Below, piece after piece: positions 8,217-19,744 of a DNA stretch of 64,000 nucleotides. A model generated the notes under the pieces. That model did no database searches, was not told where the DNA came from, and saw nothing but the letters and a program-made list of their open reading frames with translations. The stretch lies in the NCBI GenBank assembly GCA_021927905.1, contig BLLK01000069.1, positions 3,261,583 through 3,325,582 of the forward strand, given 5' to 3'. The DNA is from Chaetoceros tenuissimus (taxonomy: Eukaryota > Bacillariophyta > Thalassiosirophyceae > Chaetocerotales > Chaetocerotaceae). Position 1 is the first letter of the stretch. Each line of letters begins with the position of its first letter. A program made the translations under genes and the position numbers.

Positions 8217-10664
8217 TTAAGATTCGCTACTATCAGTATGAAGGGAAGCAGTAACTTCATCCGAAACTTCTTGTGGATGTTCTTGCCCGTAGGTTTCATC
8301 TGCCTTGTGCAAATCATTGATTTCTTGCATGGTAAGTGGCTTTGGTGGTCCTACCATTTGCATCTGTAGTGTGCGCCAGTAAATCTCGCACTCACGCTCT
8401 AATCTCTCTGCATTGTACATAGCATAGTCCATGTCTACTCCAACAACGATAGCACCATGATTTGCCATCAAGACAGCATGATTATTCCCAAGTCCATTGG
8501 AAGTAACTTCTGCCAATGCCTTGCTTCCATAGGTGTGATATGGAGCGCATCTGACAACTGCATCTTCAATGCTTGGCATCTTCTTTGCAGTTGAACCACC
8601 TTCTGGACTGGAGAAGTCAAATGGTCCGAGCAATTCACACACAGCATAATGTGCTGGTGGAAGAGGAAGACGACAGCAAGCAAGGGCACATGCGTAGACA
8701 CTGTGAATATGTACAATAGCATTTACATCTGGTCTTGCCTTGTAAATACTTGCATGGAGCGCAAATTCACTAGAAGGCTTGTATTCACCTGGAAATGCGA
8801 TACCATTGTTATCGCAGTGTGCAATCTTGGAAGGTTCAAGTTCCTCAATTACAACTCCAGATGGGGTGATCAAGAAAGAATTCTCATCAACTCTGCATGA
8901 GACATTTCCATCGCAGCTCATAATGAAGTTCTTTTCTGATACAGTTTTATATGCATCGCATACCTCTTTACGCTTTGTGAATAGATTTTGAGTCTTGGTA
9001 GCAGTCACCATCACATACGATCTATCTCCACGTAAAGTCATATTAATCTTGTCCAAATATACCTTCTCTAGCTTCTCCACATCTTCATCACTCTTATTCG
9101 CGAGGAACGCATCTCTAGCTGCCCCAGGTGCCAAAATACGATCAATCTCCTTGCGACTGATCTCACAGTACCACAATGCACAGTCCTTTGCTTCTACAGA
9201 CTCAGCTTCAAACCCTACATCTACAAAAGTCTTCGCATAGTTAGCTGGAGTTAGCAAATGATACCCTCTTGTATCAAGATACTTCTGAAACCCTGGAGTC
9301 ACTCCCTCTGCAGACTTTGGACCAAGACAGTAATCACAAATGCATATCATTCCACCTGGCTTCAACCAAGTCTTGAACTTTGTAAAAAGCTTCAGCTTAG
9401 CTTCATGATCCAAATGAAGAATCACATCACGAGAATAAATGATATCAAAGGTGCCTTCCTCAAAATGACAGTCATCACTTGTTACATCCAAAGTCTCAAA
9501 CTTGCATTCGCCATTGCTGAGAGGATTAGCCTCCAAATCTCTCTTTGCCATCTGAATACCAACGTCATTGATATCTACTCCATGTACTTTTGCACCATAT
9601 TCTGTAGCAAAGAAAAATGAAGCACCTCCAATACCACACCCGACCTCAAGCATAGTAGGGCTAGGTCTTGCAAGGACAGGAGCAAGAAGCTTAGCTGTTT
9701 CGAGGGAAGTTTCATGGCCTCCTGCACTCATGTAACCTCTTCCGAAGGTGGACTCGAATTGTTTGATGGTATCCTCAGAGTACTGAGAATGCTGGTTGAA
9801 GTTATGCTCAAAATTTTTACCTTCTGACTTTGTTGCAGTCACCATCACATACGATCTATCTCCACGTAAAGTCATATTAATCTTGTCCAAATATACCTTC
9901 TCTAGCTTCTCCACATCTTCATCACTCTTCTTCGCGAGGAACGCATCTCTAGCTGCCCCAGGTGCCAAAATACGATCAATCTCCTTGCGACTGATCTCAC
10001 AGTACCACAATGCACAGTCCTTTGCTTCTACAGACTCAGCTTCAAAACCTACATCTACAAAAGTCTTCGCATAGTTAGCTGGAGTTAGCAAATGATACCC
10101 TCTTGTATCAAGATACTTCTGAAACTCTGGAGTCACTCCCTCCGCAGACTTTGGACCAAGACAGTAATCACAAATGCATATCATTCCACCTGGCTTCAAC
10201 CAAGTCTTGAACTTTGCAAAAAGCTTCAGCTTAGCTTCATGATCCAAATGAAGAATCACATCACGAGAATAAATGATATCAAAGGTGCCTTCCTCAAAAT
10301 GACAATCATCACTTGTTACATCCAAAGTCTCAAACTTGCATTCGCCATTGCTGAGAGGATTAGCCTCCATATCTCTCTTTGCCATCTGAATACCAACGTC
10401 ATTAATATCTACTCCGTGTACTTTTGCACCATATTCTGTAGCAAAGAAAAATGAAGCACCTCCAATACCACACCCGACCTCAAGCATAGTAGGACTAGGT
10501 CTTGCGAGGACAGGAGCAAGAAGCTTAGCTGTTTCGAGGGAAGTTTCATGGCCTCCTGCACTCATGTAACCTCTTCCGAAGGTAGACTCGAATTGTTTGA
10601 TGGTATCCTCAGAGTACTGAGAATGCTGGTTGAAGTTATGCTCAAATTTTTTATCAGCAGTCAT
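8217..10664 (-). CDS. Tandem methyltransferase fused to class II aldolase domain
   Basis: Single exon, 815 residues. Residues about 1-278 and 279-556 are two nearly identical class I SAM-dependent methyltransferase domains, each with LEVGCGIGGASFFF (SAM loop) and GVDIND. The pattern FGRGYMSAGGHETS plus this loop resembles phosphoethanolamine N-methyltransferases. Residues about 560-790 form a class II aldolase/adducin domain. HIHS and NHGAIVVG supply the three zinc-binding His, as in fuculose-phosphate aldolase and methylthioribulose-phosphate dehydratase. The two methyltransferase units differ by four residues (K/N, E/G, A/T, M/L). No targeting signal is seen. The combined reaction is unknown; one chain methylating a substrate and then cleaving or dehydrating it is only inference. 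Confidence 0.85.
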   Translation of the reverse strand: MTADKKFEHNFNQHSQYSEDTIKQFESTFGRGYMSAGGHETSLETAKLLAPVLARPSPTMLEVGCGIGGASFFFATEYGAKVHGVDINDVGIQMAKRDMEANPLSNGECKFETLDVTSDDCHFEEGTFDIIYSRDVILHLDHEAKLKLFAKFKTWLKPGGMICICDYCLGPKSAEGVTPEFQKYLDTRGYHLLTPANYAKTFVDVGFEAESVEAKDCALWYCEISRKEIDRILAPGAARDAFLAKKSDEDVEKLEKVYLDKINMTLRGDRSYVMVTATKSEGKNFEHNFNQHSQYSEDTIKQFESTFGRGYMSAGGHETSLETAKLLAPVLARPSPTMLEVGCGIGGASFFFATEYGAKVHGVDINDVGIQMAKRDLEANPLSNGECKFETLDVTSDDCHFEEGTFDIIYSRDVILHLDHEAKLKLFTKFKTWLKPGGMICICDYCLGPKSAEGVTPGFQKYLDTRGYHLLTPANYAKTFVDVGFEAESVEAKDCALWYCEISRKEIDRILAPGAARDAFLANKSDEDVEKLEKVYLDKINMTLRGDRSYVMVTATKTQNLFTKRKEVCDAYKTVSEKNFIMSCDGNVSCRVDENSFLITPSGVVIEELEPSKIAHCDNNGIAFPGEYKPSSEFALHASIYKARPDVNAIVHIHSVYACALACCRLPLPPAHYAVCELLGPFDFSSPEGGSTAKKMPSIEDAVVRCAPYHTYGSKALAEVTSNGLGNNHAVLMANHGAIVVGVDMDYAMYNAERLERECEIYWRTLQMQMVGPPKPLTMQEINDLHKADETYGQEHPQEVSDEVTASLHTDSSES
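9001..9811 (-). repeat. Direct repeat copy 2, methyltransferase domain (C-terminal)
   Basis: Aligned base by base with 9835-10645 at an offset of 834 bp (278 codons). I count 12 substitutions and no gaps over 811 bp: eight silent and four amino-acid-changing. This implies recent duplication or continuing gene conversion. Confidence 0.95.
9835..10645 (-). repeat. Direct repeat copy 1, methyltransferase domain (N-terminal)
   Basis: Partner of 9001-9811. Similarity breaks off at the N-terminal codons (MTADKK here, SEGKN in the other copy). The unit therefore begins just before the FEHNFN motif and ends after the TATK motif. Confidence 0.95.
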
Positions 10665-11154
10665 TTTGGAATATAGCTATACGCTTTCTTATGCTTTTTG
10701 TAAAGATAAGGAAAGTATGGAAAGGAATAAGAATTCGTTAGTATTCTTTTATGATGTGTCCTTGCTCAGCACTTTAGTGAACAATGAACAATGCAGTTCT
10801 AGGCTAGTGCGTGTGTACAAACATATCTTTTTTCACGCAGCTCCAGCATTGTCGAGCTGGAAAACCATTGGCTAATTTCAGTCCCAATTGAACACGTAGT
10901 AGACGGAACTTCCGCTTCCAACTCGGGAATTATGGCAGCATTAATTTAGTACAATCTACCACGTCAATGAAGTTATAGACAGTCATAGCAGCAGGAATGC
11001 ATCGACCCATTTAGCAGCCGTCGGTCGTCGGGTCATTTTTTCTTTGATTTTCAAGCTTGACCATTGTATTCTCTCCGCACATTAACATAGCTCTTTTGAT
11101 AAGTTGGACTATGATTGTTTTCTTTATAAAGAGATCCCTATTTTTAATCCCTAT
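10665..11154. other. Intergenic; promoter region of the methyltransferase-aldolase gene
   Basis: 490 bp upstream of the minus-strand fusion gene and downstream of the ligase gene end. No recognisable element beyond AT-rich stretches; frames are short. Confidence 0.4.
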
Positions 11155-14100
11155 TTAGCATGAAACAATTGATGATGAGTAACTGCAGTCTTCATCCTTA
11201 TTGCTGTCATCGCTCTCACTGTAGCCGTAGTCATAGTAATCACTGTTGACACTACTTCTGAGGTCAGCAACTGGATTAGTTTCAAACAAAACATCTCCTT
11301 CATTGATGATTGGATTTTCAATGTCATGCATCTTTTGCTCCGATTGAAAATTTTCAGCACCTCTATTTGAAGGCACATTCTCTATTAATCCATTGTCGCT
11401 GAAAATATCTTTCTTTTTACTGCTTCTGGTTGCTTGCGCTCCAATGTATGCTCGCCAAGGGTCTGTTTCAGGTCCAGTAATGTTTGTACAAGGACAGTAT
11501 GTACCCTGGTTCACAATTCCTCTTATAGATGAATGCCCCAAAGTCACTTGATCGAATTCGACATGGTGTCCGCTAATGTGAGAAGCATCAATTATTGTCT
11601 CATCTTCAATCGTGAGATATTGGTATTCATACAGTGCTTGATCCATCACGATCACGCGCCCTTTGATCTGCACTCCTAAAAATGCTAAAAGTGCATTGTA
11701 CACAGAGCTACCACGAAATGCAAGCATGGGAACTGCTGTAAGTTTGAGGAAGTGAGAAAGGCGCATGCATGATAAGAACAAAAATTTATTTGATGCTTCT
11801 GAGGAGTTCGTCTTTGTCATTAGAGCAAATGGCTGTAGTATACGGACTATTGCGGCTAAAGCCATGACTTGCATTATCAACCCAATCATCAATAATGGAA
11901 CCGCAAGCGAAATAGACTTTGGCTTCCAACATAGGTTCCATATCTCATATGATGGGATCAAGGAGCACAGTATTCCTCCCATCACTATAGACAAATGAAG
12001 AAAAGCTATCTTTGCATTTATCCAAAGCGACTGCGTAAAACCAAAGATTGGAGCTCTTCTATCAGACCCATCAATATTCTTATTTATTTTTGAATATGGA
12101 GAAATAGATGCATTTGCGATTCGAAGGTGATCATTATTTGTGGCAATTTTGCACCCATAGCCAATACTACTTTTCTCAATATTTATTTGATACAGAAAAT
12201 CGTTGTCCTCCACATCGAAGATGCATGTAGACATGAACGACTCCTTCATTTTCACAAGATCAACTTTACTAGGTGGAATCCACTCGGGCGTTGCAAGGCG
12301 AGTTGTCATATCAATGTCCATGCCATGCAACTTCAAAATGATATTCCAGATAGTACCACCAAATGCTGTTATTTCAATGAGCTCGAGAGAATTGACAAAG
12401 TGCCAATCAGCTGCCCAATGACTAATTTCTTTCCATAAAGAATGGTTTATCTTTCCTGGCTTTCTTCTTCCTACTAAGATCCATTTTAAAAGAACACTAG
12501 TCGCGATGGATGCATATGCAAACCATAGTATAAGCAAACACCACATCAACAACGAAGAATATCTCCATTGTGGTAAATGAGGTACCCATAAGTACTGGCC
12601 AAGCAACACAGTAGCAAAAAAGAGATACAGCTCACACACCAACCACATCACCTTTAAAATACCTAGTACAAACTCGTTAATCTCATCCTTGTATGGTGTA
12701 GACTTTCCAGTGATGAATGCAGGATTCCCAACAACTTCCGATAACTCTGGTACTTGTCCACCTTCAGGAACTACGGATAAGCTTTCCACATACGATCCAT
12801 CGCCAGTGGAAGATCCTGGAGAAACCATACCTTTGATTTTACACGCATTACCAATCAGTATCGGTCGAAATCGGAGGGATGGGCCTTCTTCTTCAGTCCA
12901 AGTGCTGAACTTACGACAGTTGATCGGATGACTGATTGAGCTAAAGCCTTCAATAGTCACAAGGTCAAACTCTCGAATAAACGCATCTATTGGAGCACGT
13001 ATGTTGATCTTGGCACCTAGGGCAATATAGAATGCATTCAATAGAGGCGTATCAAGCATGAATTTGCCTACCCAAGCTTCCCAAAGTGCAACTGCTCTAT
13101 CAACCAACCACCACTGTACATAAGCAAGCGATTGTACTTGCAGTTTCCCTTCTTTATATTTTCCAATTAATATCCATTTCATCAAAATCACACAAACTGA
13201 GAAGGACAGCATCCACACTGGAATAATGATTGGAATCCAGATCCAATCAACGCTTAATGGTGCTTCAATAGTAGGAATATTGACATAAATGTCCAAGTGC
13301 ATGAAGAGCTTCCCAGTATAATATGCTGGTACTATCCCAAACGAAAACATCAATAGCAACATCAACCCACCGAGCAGCTGCAGCAAACCAAGCCAGAACC
13401 ATGAGATTCTCGATGATTCAATTTCAGGAATATCTCTTAGCTCTGAGATGATGGGAACGCCTTTGGACCCATGAATGAATGCCTTCAAATCAGCAGGAGA
13501 AGGATATAGCTCAAAGGCGTCAGGAGATAAAGCTACAGGAAAAGCATATGAGAATGCATCGCGCAGCTGTACTGACATCATTGAGGACATGCCCAAGTCA
13601 TCCCAAGATTGATCAAAGTTGATATTTGTGCCAAAGTAGGAATAAATGATTCTATCAAAAGCATCGGTACTTTCTTCTTCTAGATTAGAGTCGATAGAAG
13701 ATGAGGTTGCAGTGTGTGTAGTCTTTCTATTCTTGAGTGGCGTATGACCTGTATGAATGTAGATAACATCGAAGTGTCCACTGTGAAAGGCTGTCCTTGT
13801 TGCCTTTCTTTGGATTTTGCCACTTGTAGTTTTGCAAATGGTTCTTTCCTTGATAGCAACAACCTTCGATGGCACGATACCTACACTTTTCATCACTGTG
13901 TCACATACTTCTGCTGTAACCTCATGAACAGAACTTTCATGCGAATTGCGAACCTCAAATACAATCTCCAGATCCCCATCAGTTCCAACATCGTCCGACG
14001 AGAAAGCGGCTACACAACCAGGTCTCACCCCAGACGATGCATTCTCTACAGCATGTTCTATATCCTGTGGGTAATAGTTGACACCATTAACAATTATGAT

Positions 14101-15683
14101 ATCTTTCAAGCGACCACATCTATTTGCAAAATAATGAGGGACACGAAGAAGAATAGTTACAATGAGAAGAATAAAATTGTTGTTACTCACATATACAAAT
14201 ATCCATCCTCCATAAAAGCAAGATCTCCTGTTCGAAGATATTGCTTTTCATCGTTACTCAGCTTTGCGTGAAAGACTTCTTGCGTGAGTTGAGGTCTGCC
14301 AAAGTAGCCTGAAGTGACGGATCGACCCGAGAGCCATAATTCCCCAACCTCTTTCTCCTGTACTTGAGTCAAAGTGTTTGTATCAATGATCTTTATGGTT
14401 TGGCCTTTTGGGAAACAAGACTTATGTCCTACTGCTACGAGTGATGTCGAGCCATTTGGTGTATATGTAGACATTTTGTATTCAAAGAGGAACGTCACAC
14501 CTACAACTGATTCTGCTAGTCCATATGCACCAACAAACCAGTCGTCATTCAAACCATACTGCTTGAAAGCTTGCTCAAACATGGCTTTCGTATCGGTTTG
14601 AATTGGCTCTGCTGAGTTTTGCATGTATTTCAGTGATGTAAGGTCTAGGTTTGGTATTGGCTCTCTGTGAGTCCTTGCTTTAGCTTCCATGAACTTTCGG
14701 GCAGTCAGTCTGAAAGCAAAGTTTGGAGCAACGGTCCAGTTGACACGGAGCTTCGACATGAGCTCAATCCAAAGCAGTGGGTTTTGCACAAACGTGATTG
14801 GTGAAATCATATTGCATTTCCATCCTCCAGCAAATGGTGCAATGACAGCGTAAACGAGTCCCTATCATATTTTTGTCAGTGAGTTCATATTAAATTAGTA
14901 ACGCATAAATGCCCAACGAAACTCACTCACCATATCATGGTACTGTGGAAGCCAAGAAAAGCCCATAATCTCATCTGGCTTGATTCCTTGCTTCTCTAAT
15001 TGAGGCTGTGCTCCATCATGGATAGCCTTGATGTTTGCATGCAAGGATCGAAATGAGACCATGACACCCTTTGGATCTCCAGTACTTCCAGATGTATACT
15101 GCATAAACGCCATATCTTCTAGAATCATTGAGTTTTCATTGTCCAAGAAAGATGACTGTGGGTTCTGAGTATTAAAGCCCATTCCATCATATCTCTTCAT
15201 ATTCTTTGCCATCTTTGGATGAACTTTCCAAGTCACATCCTTAGGCCATAGATGTCTAGTCTTGGCAAGAGGATTGATACGCAAGAGATTGATTGTACTA
15301 TCAATCATAACAAGCTTCGGTTTCGAGTCATCGATAACTTTATTCATCTTATCAAGAGACTTGGTCATATTGGAAGGCGAAGGTGGATAGATAAGTACAG
15401 CTACTACACCTGCACGTAGACATCCTAGAAAAGCAGCGAAGAACTGCAACCCAAAGTTGTAGCAAAGGATCACTCTATCTCCTTTGGATAGATGATGATT
15501 TGCGAGAAGATCATGTGCGATGTATCCAGCTTCATTCCATAGCTCATTGAATGTGTATTTGAGTTCAGGTTTTCCATGTTTGTCGTACCAAGTGGCGAAG
15601 GTAGAGTTACCTTTTCTATCTACAGTGTCTTGTAGTGCTTGAAGGAAGTTTTTTCCCTCTTCGATTTGAGATGATGCAAGCAT
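11155..15683 (-). CDS. FAAL-carrier-Pls-like membrane synthetase (1,462 residues)
   Basis: Three exons: 14931-15683, 14191-14861 and 11155-14119, all GT-AG. The splices restore LPQYHDM-GLVYAVIAPF and GYLY-ICGRLKD. Residues 1-590 are a fatty-acyl-AMP ligase: YTSGSTGDPKG at 196-206, YHDMGL and IYPPSPS as in FAALs, and a C-terminal GK near the lysine position (TTSGKIQRK). A carrier domain at about 625-700 has DDLGMSSMMS with Ser654 for phosphopantetheine. Then six membrane helices in three pairs are interleaved with three related soluble modules. These contain hexapeptide-like turns (LGAKINIRAP, LGVQIKGRVIV). This is the layout of Pls/PosA-type NRPS terminal regions. Inferred role: activate a fatty acid, load it on the carrier and transfer it to an amine at a membrane. 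Product unknown. Confidence 0.88.
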
Positions 15684-16991
15684 TATTTCTTTACAGATCC
15701 AAACCTTTTCCAGTATACGAGCAGCAGTCGAGAGAGCGTTTCGGATTTCTTTTCAGCAAAATTGAAAGAAAAGACAAATTTTACGTTAGTAGAAAACAAG
15801 CAAGTTTGGAAGGTATGAATGAAAACGTATCTAAAGCATATGGACAAAGAGGGAACAAAGGTTACATACACTTACATCAAGTGAAATATTTATAAAGTAT
15901 CTTTTTATGCCTGAATGAGGGATGGGTTCGGGTTGGAAAAATAGGAGAATTTGCCTCAATTGTATCTTAAGTAATAGTCCAATTTTACTACAATTAATGA
16001 GAATTCCAATGCGTTCACTTCTGAAATGTGTCAAGTTTCAATCGAAATTATTAATGAATGTACGTACCCAATTTATTAGCACATATGAGAAGTCCAATGC
16101 CTCCTCTCTGACCATCCACATCTACATTCAACATTAAACATTCCACATTCAACGATATCTTTTCTCTTTGATTAGTTAGAAATTCAACGATATCTTTTCT
16201 CTTTGATTAGTAGAAGTACTGCGTTAGTATCCTCATGAAAACTCGAAATAAATGATGATGACTTTTGTATGCCATTTCAAAACCAATAGTAGTAGAGTAC
16301 CTGACTGTAGATGACTACGTACACCACTCTCTTTTCTGATCAGTTCTTATCATGGTGTTATATGGTAGACTTTCACCTCATCAATTGCGACAACTATTCT
16401 GCACATATTGGATTAGATCCAGGCTTCTCATCTCGGGAACAATCATCCACGAATTTAAACAATAAAATTACTTGAAGCTATCGCCACACGTACATCAAAG
16501 AAGAACCATGATAGCAGACAACAGCAGATAAGTGAAGTAAAATCAAGCCGATACCATAGACAATAGGATATTTTTCTAGTCTGTTATAATTTCTAATCTT
16601 CTAGTCTATTACACCCTGTGCATTCTTTTAAGGGATAGAATCCTAAACTTAACTAGACTATCACTTGGCTTTCTCTCTCCTTTCTCTCTTGACAAAAAAA
16701 TGAAATAAGAACCTCTCGTAAGTATGTACAAAAACAACAATGACGTCGACTGAAAGGCCTACTTGACTATCAATGAGCAAGAATCACTATGCCCGACTTG
16801 CCCTTTTTGGCTTCAAACACATAACAACACGTAGTGCAGTAGGTCAGAGTCGGTCTCAAAGTCGGTCATTCACACATTAGAGATGCTGAATGCTGAGGCA
16901 AAAGAAGAACAATTAATAGAAGAATGATCAAGGAGGTATACAATTGCATAAAAGAAGAATCCATTCACAATCAGCATCTATCACCCTATCA
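15684..16991. other. 1.3 kb divergent intergenic region
   Basis: This separates the minus-strand ligase gene from plus-strand VPS36. It holds a GTACGTAC palindrome (16060-16067) and a 35-bp-period duplication (16147-16210). Short frames with non-ATG starts are not convincing. The in-frame codon at 16944 upstream of VPS36 is TTG. Confidence 0.5.
16147..16210. repeat. Two-copy tandem repeat, 35-bp period
   Basis: The 29-bp core 16147-16175 (starting ATTCAACGATATC) is repeated exactly at 16182-16210, separated by 6 bp. It is noncoding and probably slippage-derived. Confidence 0.85.
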
Positions 16992-18468
16992 ATGGCAAGA
17001 TATTCACCTCTAGTAACTTTACCGAAGCAGACGCTGACCGAGTCAGGTCTACTGGCTCTTGATTCGTCCGACTCTGAGGTGCAACTCATCACAAGAAGTT
17101 TCATAGAACTTCGAAGCTTATCACCGATTCCTCTGCCTGTACCAGCATCTGCAGCTACAAACATTGATCCCAATACTACCCCTTGGTCAGATAGAGATAA
17201 AGATCTTACAGTAACAGTGACTACCCATCGCATCGTCTTTCAAACGAAATCTTCATCGCACTTTTTACATCACTGTGCTGTCCTTCCAAATGAAGATGGA
17301 GTTCAAGCAACTGGCGGTGGTTGGACTTCCAATAGAAGTTACAAAATACATTTGCAGTCCATTACACATGGAGACTTTTATATGATTTTTAGATCTGGAC
17401 AAAAAGATCGGGATGCAGTTTTAAAACAGTTGAGTCAGGCACTCAAGAGACGTCAATGGGAAGAGGCATACAATTCGTCGACCTCGGCAAAGATGGGGAT
17501 GCACAGTCATGGTAATACTCAGACATCGTATCAAACTACTAGTGTTGGCATTGATGCTATTTTAAAAAGGAATCAAGATCGTCATGACCGTGCCAAAAAA
17601 TTGACTCAAGATGCTTTTGGAAAAGGTGCTTCCTCACATAAACACAAGGTTTCCAAAGATGACAAGTCCAAGGAAGTTGAAACGCTATTTCGGGAAGCAA
17701 AAGAGTTGACTGCTATTATACACAAGTATGTAGCGACGTTGGAAAAGGATAAGAGGAATCAAAGTAATGGTGACGAAGGAGAAGATACTACGGAACTGAC
17801 TGATATGTTACAAGATATGGGAATGATTACTGCATTGACCAAGAAAACTGCTGGTGATCAATATCATGAATTATTGGCGAGACAAATTAGTGACTTTCTG
17901 AAGCAGAATAGAAAGTTTAGTATTCGGAAGGGAGGCTGTGGCATCATGACTCTTACAGATGTTTACTGTCTATATGTAAGTAAAGTCTGAAACTTTTTGC
18001 GCATGTATTTCATACATGGTGACTGTTTTCTAACTCTCCTCAAAGAATCGGGCTCGTGGAGCAAATATGATTTCACCTGAAGATTTGTTGGAAGCATTAG
18101 GTCAGATGGAAGCATTGAAATTAGGTATGAAACTGAGAGAGTTCGAAGATACTCATGTAAAAGTTTTGCAAGAAACTGGATTTGACGATTCTGTAATGTC
18201 GAAGAAGCTATTGGAATATATTGACGAGAAGGAAAAAGAAAAGAGTAAAGAAAATATTACTTCAGTTACAGATGGTTTCAAAGCATTTTTTGGGCAGAGT
18301 ACTGGCATGAAAGTGTATGTTGGTGTTACAGCATTAGAAGCTGCTCGTGTTTTGAAAATTTCTCCGATATTGGCCAATGAACAATTGCTATCGGCAGAGA
18401 GAAGTGGATATTTATGTAGAGATGTCACTGTTGAAGGTACAAGATTTTTCCGAAATCTCTTTGTATAA
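16992..18468 (+). CDS. VPS36: ESCRT-II subunit VPS36
   Basis: Two exons, 16992-17975 and 18046-18468. Intron 17976-18045 is phase 0 and joins DVYCLY to NRARGANMISPEDLL, a signature stretch of VPS36. The product is 468 residues. The N-terminal part (ESGLLAL through LTVTVTTHRIVF) is the GLUE domain, which binds phosphoinositide and ubiquitin in known homologues. The C-terminal half is the paired winged-helix EAP30 domain that assembles with VPS22 and VPS25. Role: sorting ubiquitinated membrane cargo into multivesicular endosomes. Start chosen at the first true ATG. Confidence 0.93.
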
Positions 18469-18586
18469 TAAGACTTACTATACTTATATAAATATTTTAA
18501 AAGATATCTACGAGTTTGAAGTCAGATTGCTAAACATCTTTCTCTCGTGTTTCATAAAATGCAAAAAGTGATGAGTATATCATACA

Positions 18587-19396
18587 TTAGGTAAAAGATT
18601 CATCAACTCCATCGGATGCTTCATATTCACTGACATCATCGTCGTCGTATACCATGCTATCATCGGCTGCAGACTGGGAAGACTCCTGGTAGCTGAGATC
18701 TGAATATTCAAAGTCACTCATGACAATGTCTCCTGAGACAGTAGTGGTTCCCACTTCTGTAATCTTTGGTTTCGATGCGCTTTGGTCATCTTTCAGAGCC
18801 GCACTGTCAGAAACACCTAGTTTTCCTACTTTTGGGGCAATCTGGTTCTCTTTGTTTGGTCTCAATTCAACTCTTTTGTTTCCAATAGTGAGCTTCACTG
18901 CAGATTGCATTGCAAGAAACATATCTCTATCATCATTGTTCCCTGTCAGCAGCATTTCTTTATCGACTGCAAGAAGGACCTGTTTCTCGCTACTTGCTAG
19001 CTCTCCTTTTCTTTTGTATTCACGTATCCCTTCTTTTAGTAATTGAGTTTCCGTAAGTTCTTGGACTGAATCTTTACGAAAAATACTGCAATGAATGATT
19101 AGAAAACTCTTACCTTCTATTTCCTTCAACTCTAGATCGTCACCTGTTCCGTCAGTAAATTGAACGTGAAAGTAGAGTTTCTTTTTTTTCGGATTGGTGT
19201 GATTAATTGGAAAATATTCCACCTGTCCTCTGGTAGTGACTATTTTTGCTCTATGTACAATGTCCCTCAAAATGAATTCTCCAATGTAGCAGATATACTT
19301 GCCGTATTTCTTCTTATCACTTTCTGAAAAAGATGGGTGGTAAGCTGATGACTGAGATGTTTCGACCTTTTCTGACGAGATTTGTTTAGCTGACAT
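18587..19396 (-). CDS. Hypothetical protein with acidic C-terminus
   Basis: Single exon, 269 residues. The N-terminal third has a compact, beta-rich look (IGEFILRDIVHRAKIVTTRG, then YFHVQFTDGTGDDLELKEIE), weakly reminiscent of Tudor-like chromatin readers. The C-terminal 70 residues are Ser/Asp/Glu-rich and probably disordered. I do not recognise the family. A 28-nt string inside it looks like a mini-intron but is not one (see rejected). It is convergent with VPS36, 118 bp apart. Nuclear function is only a guess. Confidence 0.6.
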   Translation of the reverse strand: MSAKQISSEKVETSQSSAYHPSFSESDKKKYGKYICYIGEFILRDIVHRAKIVTTRGQVEYFPINHTNPKKKKLYFHVQFTDGTGDDLELKEIEGKSFLIIHCSIFRKDSVQELTETQLLKEGIREYKRKGELASSEKQVLLAVDKEMLLTGNNDDRDMFLAMQSAVKLTIGNKRVELRPNKENQIAPKVGKLGVSDSAALKDDQSASKPKITEVGTTTVSGDIVMSDFEYSDLSYQESSQSAADDSMVYDDDDVSEYEASDGVDESFT

Positions 19397-19744
19397 CTAT
19401 ATATCTATATTTAAAGCATGCTTGTATAGTTGCAATTATATAAGGAACAATGATTTGATATAGTAACATTTGAACATATCGGAGCAATTTATTCACGATT
19501 TTTTCTCGCATCGTGCTGATACTCCTCTCAATACAGCGTGAAGTGGTTTGAATTTTCATTCATGTGAGTTGCCTCTTTCAATACTTTCAAAATCTCATCG
19601 TGAACATCATGCTCTCTCATTTGCATAAGACTGAACACGGAATGAAGGTCTGACCACGTTATTTCGAGCGTGAATGTGATTGCACTAATACCACCAAAAA
19701 GAGTTTTGCCATATTTTTACACAATTAATGAATTGACTTTTACT
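19397..19744. other. Divergent intergenic; nothing seen
   Basis: A 348-bp region between the minus-strand hypothetical gene and the NYN gene. An in-frame codon at 19670 precedes the chosen ATG at 19745 but is not ATG. No motif recognised. Confidence 0.4.

Noticed and set aside
9258-10454. Two similar 120-codon plus-strand frames
   Set aside because: They are antisense shadows of the duplicated methyltransferase domain, which explains their mutual similarity.
16944-16991. Upstream extension of VPS36
   Set aside because: The first codon is TTG; the first ATG is at 16992, directly before the GLUE domain.
19085-19115. 28-nt GTAAGAG...TTGCAG string inside the 18587-19396 gene, looking like a tiny intron
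   Set aside because: Removing it shifts the frame into an early stop, while retaining it keeps a 269-codon frame.
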